The notes under the pieces: generated by a model
Database searches by the model: none
The model's input: the letters and a program-made list of their open reading frames with translations, nothing else
What the model was told of the DNA's origin: nothing
Program-made: the position numbers and the translations under genes
Shown here: positions 30,646 through 38,204 of the stretch, one piece after another
Numbering within the stretch: position 1 is the first letter of the stretch
How the letters are laid out: every line of letters starts with the position of its first letter
NCBI RefSeq assembly: GCF_000711295.1
Contig: NZ_JOMJ01000004.1
Span: 496,001 to 560,000, forward strand
Source of the DNA: Desulfohalovibrio reitneri
Lineage (GTDB): Bacteria; Desulfobacterota; Desulfovibrionia; Desulfovibrionales; Desulfovibrionaceae
Reading direction: 5' to 3'
DNA length: 64,000 nt

Positions 30646-31155
30646 ATGCTGTGCAAGGAAATGGAGCAGGCGCTCAACGACCAGATCAAGTGGGAGCTGT
30701 GGTCCGGCTACATGTACCTTTCCATGAGCGCGTATTTCGACGACCAGGGGCTGTCCGGCTTCGCCCAGTGGATGAAGAACCAGGCCGCGGAGGAACTGTT
30801 CCACGCCACCAAGTTTTTCGACTACGTCAACGAGGCCGGCGGACGGGTCAAGCTGCAGACCGTGGAGGAGCCGCCCCACGAGTGGGAATCCGCCCTGGAC
30901 GTGTTCAAGGAGGGCCTGAAGCATGAGCGCAAGGTCACGTCCATGATCAACGACCTGGTGGACCTGGCCATCAAGCACAAGGACCACGCCACCAACAATT
31001 TCCTGCAGTGGTTCGTGGGCGAGCAGGTGGAGGAGGAAGCCTCCTTCGACGAACTGGTGGGCAAGCTGAAGCTGGTCGGCGACGGCGGCGCGCTCTACAT
31101 GCTGGACAAGGAACTGGGCGCGCGGGTCTTCACCTGGCCCGCCGAAAAGGAATAA
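30646..31155 (+). CDS. ftnA: Ferritin (FtnA type)
   Basis: A 169-residue four-helix-bundle iron-storage protein. The diiron ligands are in place: an early glutamate in NDQIKWELWSGYMYLSM, the AAEELFHATKFFDYV motif (ExxH), and glutamates in the FVGEQVEEEASF helix. This marks a catalytic (H-type) bacterial ferritin rather than bacterioferritin, since the haem-binding Met is not evident. It oxidises and stores iron in 24-mers and limits Fenton chemistry. CAGGAGGA lies before the ATG. It is the first gene of a close series that runs through korAB to a peroxiredoxin. Confidence 0.93.
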   Translation: MLCKEMEQALNDQIKWELWSGYMYLSMSAYFDDQGLSGFAQWMKNQAAEELFHATKFFDYVNEAGGRVKLQTVEEPPHEWESALDVFKEGLKHERKVTSMINDLVDLAIKHKDHATNNFLQWFVGEQVEEEASFDELVGKLKLVGDGGALYMLDKELGARVFTWPAEKE

Positions 31156-31170
31156 CCAGGAGGTGCCGTC

Positions 31171-31683
31171 ATGGCCTCTCGCGTTGAGGACCTGCTGTGC
31201 AAGGCGCTTGAGATCATCGAGTCGAACGCGGCCTTTTACCGCGAGGCCATCGGCAAGTGCGAGTCCGGACCGGGCAAGGAGGTGTTCGAGACGCTGCGCG
31301 ACGATGCCGGGGCCCAGGTCGCCCGGATTCACGACATCTACGAGAAGGTCAAGGGCGGCGAGTCGTTCACCGGGGCCTGCACCGTTCCCGAGGAGGAGCT
31401 CCTTCCCTCGGTCAAGTCCGTGGTGGAGGGGAAGGGACCTGTCAACGCCTGCCAAAGCGAGTTGGGCGCGGTGAACACCGGCATGGAGCGGACCACCGAG
31501 GCCATCCGCTTCTTCGAGGGCTGGGCGGCCGGGGCCGAAGACGGCGTCGAGCGACGCTTCGCCGAGCGCATGGTGCAGGAGTCGCGCGGGCAGTACATGA
31601 TGCTCTCCGACCTGCAGTTCTTCTACGAGGACCCAGAGGGTTTCTCCCTCAGGCAGGACGACCAGATCCTCGACGGCGCATAA
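31171..31683 (+). CDS. Ferritin-like helical protein with missing diiron ligands
   Basis: A 170-residue helical protein laid out like a rubrerythrin/ferritin-like domain: an ALEIIESNAAFYREAIGKC helix, then DDAGAQVARIHDIYEKV, and later ERMVQESRGQYMMLSDLQFFYEDP. The ExxH pairs expected for a diiron site are broken. The position three before the histidine in VARIH is alanine, and the later helix has Q in place of H. No rubredoxin domain is present. It starts 15 bases after ftnA with an AGGAGG site. It may be a structural or regulatory relative of rubrerythrin, or bind iron differently. The family call is tentative. Confidence 0.6.
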   Translation: MASRVEDLLCKALEIIESNAAFYREAIGKCESGPGKEVFETLRDDAGAQVARIHDIYEKVKGGESFTGACTVPEEELLPSVKSVVEGKGPVNACQSELGAVNTGMERTTEAIRFFEGWAAGAEDGVERRFAERMVQESRGQYMMLSDLQFFYEDPEGFSLRQDDQILDGA

Positions 31684-31689
31684 GGAGCC

Positions 31690-33372
31690 ATGATGTCCGA
31701 CGTCAATGTTACCATCGGAGGCGAGGCGGGCCAGGGGCTGGCCACTGTGGGCGGCCTCATGACCAGCGCCTTGGTCCGGTCCGGCTACGAGGTGCACGTC
31801 ACCCAGGACTATCTCTCCCGCATCCGTGGCGGCCACAACACCTACTCCATCCGTTTCGGGCCGGAACCTGTCATGGCCCCGCGCGAGGAGATCGACGTGC
31901 TGGTCTGCCTCTCCCAGGAAACTTTCGGCAAGCATCGCGACCAGCTCTCCGGGCGCGCCGTGGTGGTGGCTGACGAGTCCTTCGAGGTGGAGTACGACAA
32001 GGTTTTCCGCGTGCCCCTCAACGAGCTGGCGAGCAAGAAAATCTACCGGAACACCGTTGCCCTGGGCGTGTTGGCCTCGGCCGTGTGCGTGGACCTGGGC
32101 GTGGTGCAAAAGCTTATGGAAGAGACCTTCCACAAGAAGGGCGACGAGGTCGTCGGCCAGAACCAGGAAGTGCTGCGCAAGGCCTACGAATGGAAGGAAG
32201 GGCAGGGGGAGCTGTTCGAATGTCCCGCGCCGCCCATGGCCTCCGGCACTCGGCTGGCGGTGAACGGCAACGAGGCCATCGCCATGGGGGCCATGGCCGC
32301 GGGCTGCGATTTCTGCTCCTTCTACCCCATGACCCCGTCCACCTCTGTGCCGCTGACCCTCATCAAGCACGCCAAGGAAATGGGCATCGTGGTGGAGCAG
32401 GCCGAGGACGAGATAGCCGCGGCCAACATGGCCCTGGGCGCGGGCTGGGCCGGAGCCACCCCGCTGGTGGCCACCTCCGGCGGCGGCTTCGCCCTCATGG
32501 AGGAGGCCGTTTCCCTGGCGGGCATGATCGAACAGCCCTTCGTGCTGGTCCTGGCCCAACGGCCCGGTCCGGCCACCGGCCTGCCCACCCGCACGGAACA
32601 GGGCGACCTCAACCTCGTTCTCTATTCCGGGCACGGCGAGTTCCCCCGGGCCATCTTCGCGCCCGGCGACATCCAGCAGTGCTTCCGCCTGACCCACCGC
32701 GCCTTCGACCAGGCCGAGAAGTCCCAGGGACCGGTCTTCGTGCTCACCGACCAGTATCTGGCCGACTCCACCCGGGCCATCGACCCCTTCGACCTGGATT
32801 CCCTGCCGGAGGTGGCCGGGCCGGTGCTGGAGCCGGACAACCCGGGCGAGTACGAGCGGTACGCCTGGAACGACGAGACCGGCGTCTCCCCCAGGGCCGT
32901 GCCCGGGTTCTCCGAGGCGCTGGTGGTGCTGGACTCGGACGAGCACTACCCGTCCGGCCACATCAACGAGGACCACGGCGTGCGGGTGCGCATGATGGAC
33001 AAGCGGCTGCGCAAGCTGGACCTGCTGAAGAAGGAGGTCGTGCCGCCCGACCACCACGGCGACGACGACCCGGACGCGCTGCTGGTCTGCTGGGGCTCCA
33101 CCCTCGGCCCCGCCCTGGAGGCGGCGGACGGGCTGCGCGAGCGGGGCAAGTCCGTGGGCGTGCTCCACTTCTCCCAGGTCTACCCCCTGATTCCCGATCA
33201 ATTCATGGAGCGGCTGGAGCGGGCCGGGGAGGTCATCGGCGTGGAAGGCAACCACGACGGGCAGTTCGCCGATCTCCTGCACAAGGAATGCGGCTTCCGC
33301 ATCGAGCGGCGCGTGGCCCGCTACGACGGCCTGCCCTTCACCAAGAAGTACATACTCGACGCCCTGGCATAG
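31690..33372 (+). CDS. korA: 2-oxoacid:acceptor oxidoreductase, fused gamma-alpha subunit
   Basis: A 560-residue protein. Residues 1-185 are the gamma domain (NVTIGGEAGQGLATVGGLM, QDYLSRIRGGHNTYSIR). From about 195 comes the alpha pyrimidine-binding domain (CSFYPMTPSTSVP, VEQAEDEIAAANMALGAGWAGA, ATSGGGFALMEEAVSLAGM, LPTRTEQGDL), ending in the transketolase C-terminal-type domain (VLHFSQVYPL). With KorB it would oxidise a 2-oxoacid to its acyl-CoA and reduce ferredoxin, or run in reverse. The acid cannot be told from sequence. Two adjacent ATGs are possible; AAGGAG precedes the first. It lies six bases after the ferritin-like gene. Confidence 0.88.
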   Translation: MMSDVNVTIGGEAGQGLATVGGLMTSALVRSGYEVHVTQDYLSRIRGGHNTYSIRFGPEPVMAPREEIDVLVCLSQETFGKHRDQLSGRAVVVADESFEVEYDKVFRVPLNELASKKIYRNTVALGVLASAVCVDLGVVQKLMEETFHKKGDEVVGQNQEVLRKAYEWKEGQGELFECPAPPMASGTRLAVNGNEAIAMGAMAAGCDFCSFYPMTPSTSVPLTLIKHAKEMGIVVEQAEDEIAAANMALGAGWAGATPLVATSGGGFALMEEAVSLAGMIEQPFVLVLAQRPGPATGLPTRTEQGDLNLVLYSGHGEFPRAIFAPGDIQQCFRLTHRAFDQAEKSQGPVFVLTDQYLADSTRAIDPFDLDSLPEVAGPVLEPDNPGEYERYAWNDETGVSPRAVPGFSEALVVLDSDEHYPSGHINEDHGVRVRMMDKRLRKLDLLKKEVVPPDHHGDDDPDALLVCWGSTLGPALEAADGLRERGKSVGVLHFSQVYPLIPDQFMERLERAGEVIGVEGNHDGQFADLLHKECGFRIERRVARYDGLPFTKKYILDALA

Positions 33373-33382
33373 GGAGGTTTGC

Positions 33383-34264
33383 ATGGTTTCCGTGGAAGAC
33401 TACGGCGAATTCGAGACCGCCTGGTGCCCAGGCTGCGGCAACTTCGCCCTGCGCAAGGCGGTCAAGCAGGCATTGGCCGGGCTGGACCTGGCCCCGCACC
33501 AGGTCTGCTTCGTTTCCGGCATCGGCCAGGCGGCCAAGGCTCCGCACTACATCCGCTGCAACGCCTTCAACGGCCTGCACGGCCGCTCCCTGCCCCCCGC
33601 GCAGGGGGCCAAGCTGGCCAACCCGGAGATGGTCGTCATCTCCGAGTCCGGCGACGGCTGCCAGTACGGCGAGGGCGGCAACCACTTCCTGGCCGCCATG
33701 CGCCGCAACGTGGACATCACCATGCTGACCCACGACAACCAGATCTACGGCCTGACCAAGGGCCAGGCCAGCCCCACCACCATGCAGGGCCACAAGACCA
33801 AGGCGCAGCCCTTCGGCGCGCCCTCCACGGCCTTCAACGCCGTGGCCGCGGCCGTGTCCATGGGGGCTTCCTTCGTGGCCCGGGGCTTCGTGGGCGAGCA
33901 GGACCACTTGGCCGACCTCATCCAACAGGCCATCAACCACAAGGGCTTCGCCCTGGTGGACATCTTCCAGCCCTGCGTCTCCTTCAACAAGGTCAACACC
34001 TTCGCCTGGTACAAGGAGCACACCTACAAGCTGGAGGATCACGACCCCACCGACTGGAACCAGGCCATGCAAAAGGCCATGGAGTTCGGCGAGCAAAAGA
34101 TCCCCATCGGCGTGCTCTACAAGAACACCGAGCGCACCCCCTTCTCCGACCACCTGCCCACCACCGGCGGCGAGCCGCTGGCCCGCAGGAAGGCGGACAA
34201 GGAGGCCCTGCGCAAGGTCATGCTCTCCTACGGAGGAGAGGTCGTCGCGAGGACATCGTCATGA
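33383..34264 (+). CDS. korB: 2-oxoacid:acceptor oxidoreductase, beta subunit
   Basis: A 293-residue thiamine-diphosphate subunit. The N-terminal TAWCPGCGNF is typical of two-subunit enzymes. The TPP/Mg motif begins at SGDGCQYGEGGNH and ends at HDNQIYGLTKGQASPT. The position after GDG is cysteine, where aspartate is more common. There is no ferredoxin-like 4Fe-4S repeat domain, so electrons leave through the cluster held by the scattered cysteines (C-x2-C at the N-terminus and Cys in FQPCVSFNKVNTF). It lies ten bases after korA with GGGAGG upstream. Its stop overlaps the next ATG as ATGA. Confidence 0.9.
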   Translation: MVSVEDYGEFETAWCPGCGNFALRKAVKQALAGLDLAPHQVCFVSGIGQAAKAPHYIRCNAFNGLHGRSLPPAQGAKLANPEMVVISESGDGCQYGEGGNHFLAAMRRNVDITMLTHDNQIYGLTKGQASPTTMQGHKTKAQPFGAPSTAFNAVAAAVSMGASFVARGFVGEQDHLADLIQQAINHKGFALVDIFQPCVSFNKVNTFAWYKEHTYKLEDHDPTDWNQAMQKAMEFGEQKIPIGVLYKNTERTPFSDHLPTTGGEPLARRKADKEALRKVMLSYGGEVVARTSS

Positions 34265-34803
34265 GAAAGATCGCCATCCTGTGCACCGCTTTGACCCTGG
34301 CCCTGTGCCTTCTCTCCGGCACCGCCCTGGCGCTCCCCTCTGAAGGCGAGGCGCCGCCGGATGTAACGCTCCACGCGCCGGAGAACCCGGCGGAGCTGGG
34401 CCTGCGGCCCGACGTGGAGAAATTCTCCCTCGGCGAGGTCGATGCCCCGTACCTGCTGGTCGTCCTGTTCAACTCCTTCTGCCCGCACTGCCAGGCCGAG
34501 GCCCCGGACCTGCAACGGCTCTACGAGATGAGCCGGGACCACGACCCCAGGCTGGAAATGGTGGCCGTGGGGCTGGGCAACACCCGGTACGAGGTCGATC
34601 TCTTCACCAAGAAGTACGGCCTGACAATGCCCGCGGTGGTGGACCCGCAGTACGAGGCGCATACCGCCTACGGGCGTCCCGGAACCCCCTCCTACATGTT
34701 CCTGGACCTGCGCGGGGACGAGCCCGAGGTGCTGCTCTTCCAGGAAGGCCGCTTTTCCGGGCCCGAGGCGTTCCTCAAACTGCTTGAGTCGCACATGGAG
34801 TGA
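34261..34803 (+). CDS. Exported thioredoxin-fold protein (TlpA/ResA-like)
   Basis: A 180-residue protein with a signal peptide (hydrophobic residues 5-24, cleavage probably after TALA). The thioredoxin fold carries the redox motif in VVLFNSFCPHCQAEAPDLQ (CPHC), and the cis-proline loop is RPGTPSYMFLD. The CPHC active site is like DsbA, while the overall layout is TlpA-like. It should exchange disulfides in the periplasm. The start overlaps the korB stop. The next gene is an exported peroxiredoxin with a single visible cysteine, for which this protein is a natural electron donor. That partnership is inference. Confidence 0.78.
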   Translation: MRKIAILCTALTLALCLLSGTALALPSEGEAPPDVTLHAPENPAELGLRPDVEKFSLGEVDAPYLLVVLFNSFCPHCQAEAPDLQRLYEMSRDHDPRLEMVAVGLGNTRYEVDLFTKKYGLTMPAVVDPQYEAHTAYGRPGTPSYMFLDLRGDEPEVLLFQEGRFSGPEAFLKLLESHME

Positions 34804-34808
34804 ACGCC

Positions 34809-35396
34809 ATGAACACGAATCGGCTCTTCCCCCTTCCCGCGGCCGTCCTCCTGGCGCTTCTGCTCGCCACAACCGCCTGGTCCCAACCCACCGTCTACGA
34901 CCCCGGCCACCTTAAGCCGCAGGACAGCCAGCTCAAGGTGGCTGTGGGGGACATGGCTCCGGATTTCACCCTGCCCGCCATCTCCGGCGGCACCGTCAGC
35001 CTCTCTGACTACCGGGGCGACAAGATCGTGGTCCTTTCCTTCGTGCCCGCCGCCTTCACCCCGGTCTGCTCGGCCCAGTGGCCCGCCTACAACCTGGCCG
35101 AGGAGGAGATCAAAAAACGCGGCGCCGTGGTCATCGGGATCACCACCGACAACCTGCCCTCCATCTACGCCTGGACCGAGGAAATGGGCGGAGTCTGGTT
35201 CCCGGCCCTGTCCGACTTCTGGCCCCACGGCGAGGCGGCTTCCCGCTTTGGCATTCTGCGTTCCGACGGCACCGCCGAACGGGCCACCTTCATCATCGAC
35301 ACCAAGGGCGTCATCCGCCACATCGACGTCCACAACATCAATGAGCGCCCCCGTCTGGAACCGCTCATCAAGGCGCTGGACGAAGTGCGGGAGTAG
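34809..35396 (+). CDS. Exported peroxiredoxin, AhpC/TSA family
   Basis: A 195-residue protein with a signal peptide (LFPLPAAVLLALLLATTAWS). The AhpC/TSA fold follows, with the peroxidatic cysteine in SFVPAAFTPVCSAQWP. This is the usual FxPxxFTxxC motif. No second cysteine is visible, so it is either a 1-Cys enzyme or is resolved by another thiol such as the thioredoxin-like protein encoded just upstream. It would remove peroxides in the periplasm. The ATG at 34809 has GGAG eight bases upstream; a GTG at 34800 overlapping the previous stop is the alternative. It is the last gene of the ferritin-kor series. Confidence 0.82.
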   Translation: MNTNRLFPLPAAVLLALLLATTAWSQPTVYDPGHLKPQDSQLKVAVGDMAPDFTLPAISGGTVSLSDYRGDKIVVLSFVPAAFTPVCSAQWPAYNLAEEEIKKRGAVVIGITTDNLPSIYAWTEEMGGVWFPALSDFWPHGEAASRFGILRSDGTAERATFIIDTKGVIRHIDVHNINERPRLEPLIKALDEVRE

Positions 35397-35399
35397 AGC

Positions 35400-35530
35400 A
35401 GGGAAAATTTCGTCCTGCGGGCGACCAGGGCCTGCGCGGCCCTGGACCCGCGGCAGGATAATCCTGCACGTATATCGCGCGTTGCCGCGCGTCGAGATGA
35501 CGGGGGAGGAGGGGGCACCCCCGGCGAAGC
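35400..35530 (+). repeat. Dispersed structured element, copy 3
   Basis: This copy starts about five bases after the peroxiredoxin stop, in the sense of that gene. Hairpin 1 (35411-35423) is CGTCC-TGC-GGGCG, kept by a G-U pair when read in this sense. Hairpin 2 (35425-35445) is a perfect CCAGGGCC/GGCCCTGG stem. Hairpin 3 (35453-35467) is GCAGGAT-A-ATCCTGC, where base pairs have changed on both sides relative to copies 1 and 2. The downstream half diverges but again ends in CCGGCGAAG. Confidence 0.72.
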
Positions 35531-35579
35531 GGCGGCTGGAGATGATTCTGGCTCCGATACCAACGGATGTGGTTATTCC

Positions 35580-35623
35580 CTTCATCCCCCTTTGATCGAG
35601 CTCTCGATCAAAGGGGGATGAAG
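35580..35623. terminator. 21-base perfect hairpin between convergent genes
   Basis: The left arm (35580-35600, beginning CTTCATCCCCC and ending GATCGAG) and its exact complement (35603-35623) flank a two-base centre. It is followed by AGTTTTG on the plus strand. It is probably a bidirectional terminator for the peroxiredoxin and methyltransferase genes, although the T run is short. Confidence 0.6.
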
Positions 35624-35734
35624 AGTTTTGGCCCTTGCAATCCAGGGCGGGTATTTCCGCGCTGGACCGCAATCCATTTCAGGGCTGGTATTTCCCGCGC
35701 TCCCCCGCACGTGGGTAAAACCCGGGGGCTCGTT

Positions 35735-36373
35735 CTAAGCCAGGACCTGAAATACGAAGGAATTGTGTATGATGTCGGGATCTTCGTACGGCAAGGCGGA
35801 GTAGTCGGGGGTCTTTTCCACCAGTTCCCATCGTTTTTCGCTCGCCAGGGCGTCGAATTTGGCCTGGAAGCCGCCCTCATCGGAAATGTCTTTGAGCAGG
35901 CTGAAGAGAATGTATCCGCCCGGTGCGACGATGCGCACCAGTTCGTCGAAACTCGCGGCCGGTGCGTGTCCGGCGGTGAACACGCCGATCGACTGGCATG
36001 CGTCGAAGTGATTGTCCGGGAAATCAAGGGGCTCGCCGAGCACCATACGCCGCAATTCCGTGTAGGCGCCCGTCTTTTGGGCCTGATCCAGCATCCCTTT
36101 TGAAAGATCGATGCCGATCTGATTGCCGAACCCCATGATCATGAGCAGTTCGCCCATCATGCCCGTGCCGGCCCCGGCATCGAGTATGCGTGCGTCGCGG
36201 TTGCCCACATAGCGGCCGAACAGACCCGCCACAACGGCTGGGCTTTTCCATCCAAAACTCGTGACGTGGGCGTCGTAATCTGCCGCCCATTCATCATAGG
36301 CGGCTTCAAGCTCGTTGTTGTTCGTGGAGGTATACACCTTTTCCAAGATACTGCTGCTGGCTGAATCCGGCAT
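35735..36373 (-). CDS. Class I SAM-dependent methyltransferase (METTL27-like)
   Basis: A 212-residue Rossmann methyltransferase. An N-terminal segment (AAYDEWAADYDAHVTSFGW) is followed by motif I ILDAGAGTGMMGELL, motif II IGIDLSKGMLDQA, FDACQSIGVFTAGHAP and the post-motif VAPGGYILFSLL. The layout is like WBSCR27/METTL27 proteins, whose substrate is not established. GC content and codon use are lower than in neighbours, and it sits alone next to an AT-rich stretch, which suggests acquisition by transfer. It has GGAGGCGG before the ATG. The family call is firm; the substrate is unknown. Confidence 0.8.
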   Translation of the reverse strand: MPDSASSSILEKVYTSTNNNELEAAYDEWAADYDAHVTSFGWKSPAVVAGLFGRYVGNRDARILDAGAGTGMMGELLMIMGFGNQIGIDLSKGMLDQAQKTGAYTELRRMVLGEPLDFPDNHFDACQSIGVFTAGHAPAASFDELVRIVAPGGYILFSLLKDISDEGGFQAKFDALASEKRWELVEKTPDYSALPYEDPDIIHNSFVFQVLA

Positions 36374-36922
36374 TCCGCCTCCATTTGTTAATCCGTCGTG
36401 ATGTTTTCAAAGAACTTTTAATCATTAACATCCTAAAATTAAATGTGCAACTTTTCGTGATCTGCTCAAGGAGCCGAGCCATTACTCAATAAATTTTCAT
36501 GCTTTACTCCAGGCACCCGAGCAATTTACGAACAGCGCTATGGGCTGTTGAGTTGAGGATTCGAACGTGTTTTATCGCTCGTGGGGGCGGCGAAAAAGCA
36601 TTTCAGACGGAATAGCCGTCCCCTTTCAAACAGCCATGGTGTCCGCTGTTTGCGTTTCTTGGCTCCAAGCCGTGCAGGCGATTGCCGCTCGGGAGGCATC
36701 CGGTCGCACCGGTGGGACTGAAAGCGCGGAATCCGGGTGTGAATTTGCTTGGGCTGGCGGTTGCGCGGGGAACGGATCAGGCCGGTGTCCAACACCAATT
36801 GCTTCTTGAATCACGTCTCAGGGCGGGGCAGCCAAGAAAAGAGCCCTGGGCAAAGGATGGGAGGGGTGAGGGGGGCGTTCTCCTGCGGCGACAAGGGGGT
36901 GCCCTACACCGCGCGATTCCCC
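36374..36922. other. Intergenic stretch with AT-rich core, no gene seen
   Basis: About 550 bases. From about 36400 to 36530 the DNA is strongly AT-rich compared with the rest of the window (for example TTTTAATCATTAACATCC and AATAAATTTTCATGC). It probably holds the methyltransferase promoter. From 36540 to 36910 small open frames occur on both strands with no ribosome sites and no recognisable protein pattern. No tRNA, direct-repeat boundary or transposase remnant was recognised. Confidence 0.5.
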
Positions 36923-38074
36923 TTACAGCGAGAGCTTGATGACCTTGGAAGAGTCCTTGGCGTTGGACTGGAATTCCTGGGAAGTGGCGGCGCCTTTTTT
37001 CTGTTCCTCGCGGAGTTTTTCGTTGAGGAAGGCCTCCTGGCGACGCTCCAGTTCGTCGAACCTGACGCCGACGACTTCCGGCTCCACTCGCATGACGGTG
37101 GCGGGAATGCTCTCCAGGACTTTTTCCTGGTCGCGGTATATGTCCACGCCGAGTTTCTGGCCGCGTTCGAGGGCGGGGCGGGGGGCTTCGAAAGCGCAGC
37201 CGCCGAAGCTGATGTCCACCATTTGCAGGGTGCCTTTTTTGTCGGAAAAACCGGCGGACCAGTCGGGTGCGAAAAGGCGGAATACCTCCCGCTTATCGTG
37301 GCTGGGCTGGAAATGTTCGTAAGCCTTTTGGCGGCGCTCCTTGGGCTTGTGCTGACGCCAGATTCCGTTGACCTCGCCTTCGGGCAGGTCTTCAGCGGGT
37401 TCGGCGGGATCGGTTTTTTTCGTGGTGGCGGCGTCTTTTTGGGGAAGGTCCGGGCGGGTCTCGATGAGACTGTCCAGGACGCTGTTCACCTGTTCCTTTT
37501 CCCCGGCCAGGGCGTGGGCCAGGGCCAGCCCCAGGGAGAGGTCAGCGAAAGGACCGTGCTCCTTGAGGAGCTTGGTGAAGTGCCCCTTGGCTTCATTCAC
37601 CTTGCCCGCGCGCAGCAGGGCCAGGGCTTCTCGGGATGATGCGGAGGCGGGTTCCGGCGCGGGGTTTTTTCCCGCTGGTCCCGGCTGGGGCTTCTTCTGG
37701 ACCAGACCGGCCAGCTTTTGGGCGAAGGCCTTGGCGGAGAGGGGTTTGGCCAGGAAGTCCGCTTTGGGGTCCTTGGCCGCGAACCCGGCCAGGGCTTTTT
37801 CCTCGGTTCCGGCGATGAGCAGGATGGGGGTGGCTCGGTGCTTGGCCGAGTCGCGCAGGGTCTTGATGAGGGAGTGGACGGCCTTGCCCTCGCCGGTATG
37901 CTCGGCGACCACCAGGCCGCCCTTGCCCTGGGAGACAGCCGAGGCCGCCTCCTTGGCGGTGGAGGCGTTGGTTACTTTATTCAGTCCCAGTTTGCCCAGG
38001 ACCGAGGCGATCCAGTCGGCAGTTTTCCGGTTTTCGGTGAAAACCAGCACGGAAAGTGATGAATCCAGGGCCAT
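36923..38074 (-). CDS. PilZ-domain protein with N-terminal pseudo-receiver
   Basis: A 383-residue protein. Residues 5-125 have a receiver-like fold pattern (LSVLVFTENRKTADWI, conserved lysine in DFLAKPLS). The phospho-acceptor aspartate is missing: the corresponding strand reads GGLVVAEHTG. A helical, TPR-like middle (about 145-205) follows. The C-terminal PilZ domain (about 255-345) has the c-di-GMP motifs RxxxR (in KREVFRLF) and DxSxxG (in MVDISFGGCAF). It probably senses cyclic di-GMP rather than phosphorylation and passes the signal to an unknown target. A diguanylate cyclase is encoded elsewhere in the window. It stands 130 bases downstream of glpX, after a hairpin. Confidence 0.8.
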   Translation of the reverse strand: MALDSSLSVLVFTENRKTADWIASVLGKLGLNKVTNASTAKEAASAVSQGKGGLVVAEHTGEGKAVHSLIKTLRDSAKHRATPILLIAGTEEKALAGFAAKDPKADFLAKPLSAKAFAQKLAGLVQKKPQPGPAGKNPAPEPASASSREALALLRAGKVNEAKGHFTKLLKEHGPFADLSLGLALAHALAGEKEQVNSVLDSLIETRPDLPQKDAATTKKTDPAEPAEDLPEGEVNGIWRQHKPKERRQKAYEHFQPSHDKREVFRLFAPDWSAGFSDKKGTLQMVDISFGGCAFEAPRPALERGQKLGVDIYRDQEKVLESIPATVMRVEPEVVGVRFDELERRQEAFLNEKLREEQKKGAATSQEFQSNAKDSSKVIKLSL

Positions 38075-38160
38075 GAGCGCCTTCCGGTCGGAAAAAAAGA
38101 GAAAGCTTCCCCTCGCCGTCGAGGCGAAGGGTACTCCGATGCGGCCCTGGAATCAATGGT

Positions 38161-38192
38161 CGCCGCGCGACCGGATTTCCGGCCGCGCGGCG
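38161..38192 (-). terminator. Hairpin after glpX
   Basis: Arms CGCCGCGCG and CGCGCGGCG with a further CCGG pair inside, 13 bases past the glpX stop on the minus strand. There is no T run. Confidence 0.45.
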
Positions 38193-38204
38193 CGCTGGAT
38201 TGGT

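Larger units (their letters stand above)
35397..35734. other. Intergenic region between convergent genes
   Basis: This 338-base stretch holds repeat copy 3 (35400-35530), a 21-base perfect hairpin (35580-35623) and two imperfect direct repeats (35637-35668 and 35669-35706; shared GCAATCCA and GGTATTTCC(C)GCGCT). No coding region was seen. Confidence 0.6.

Noticed and set aside
36538-36809. Short open frames on both strands in the AT-rich gap (36538-36798 minus, 36567-36809 plus)
   Set aside because: They have no ribosome site, no recognisable pattern, and Arg/Lys- or Ser-rich composition with no hint of a fold.
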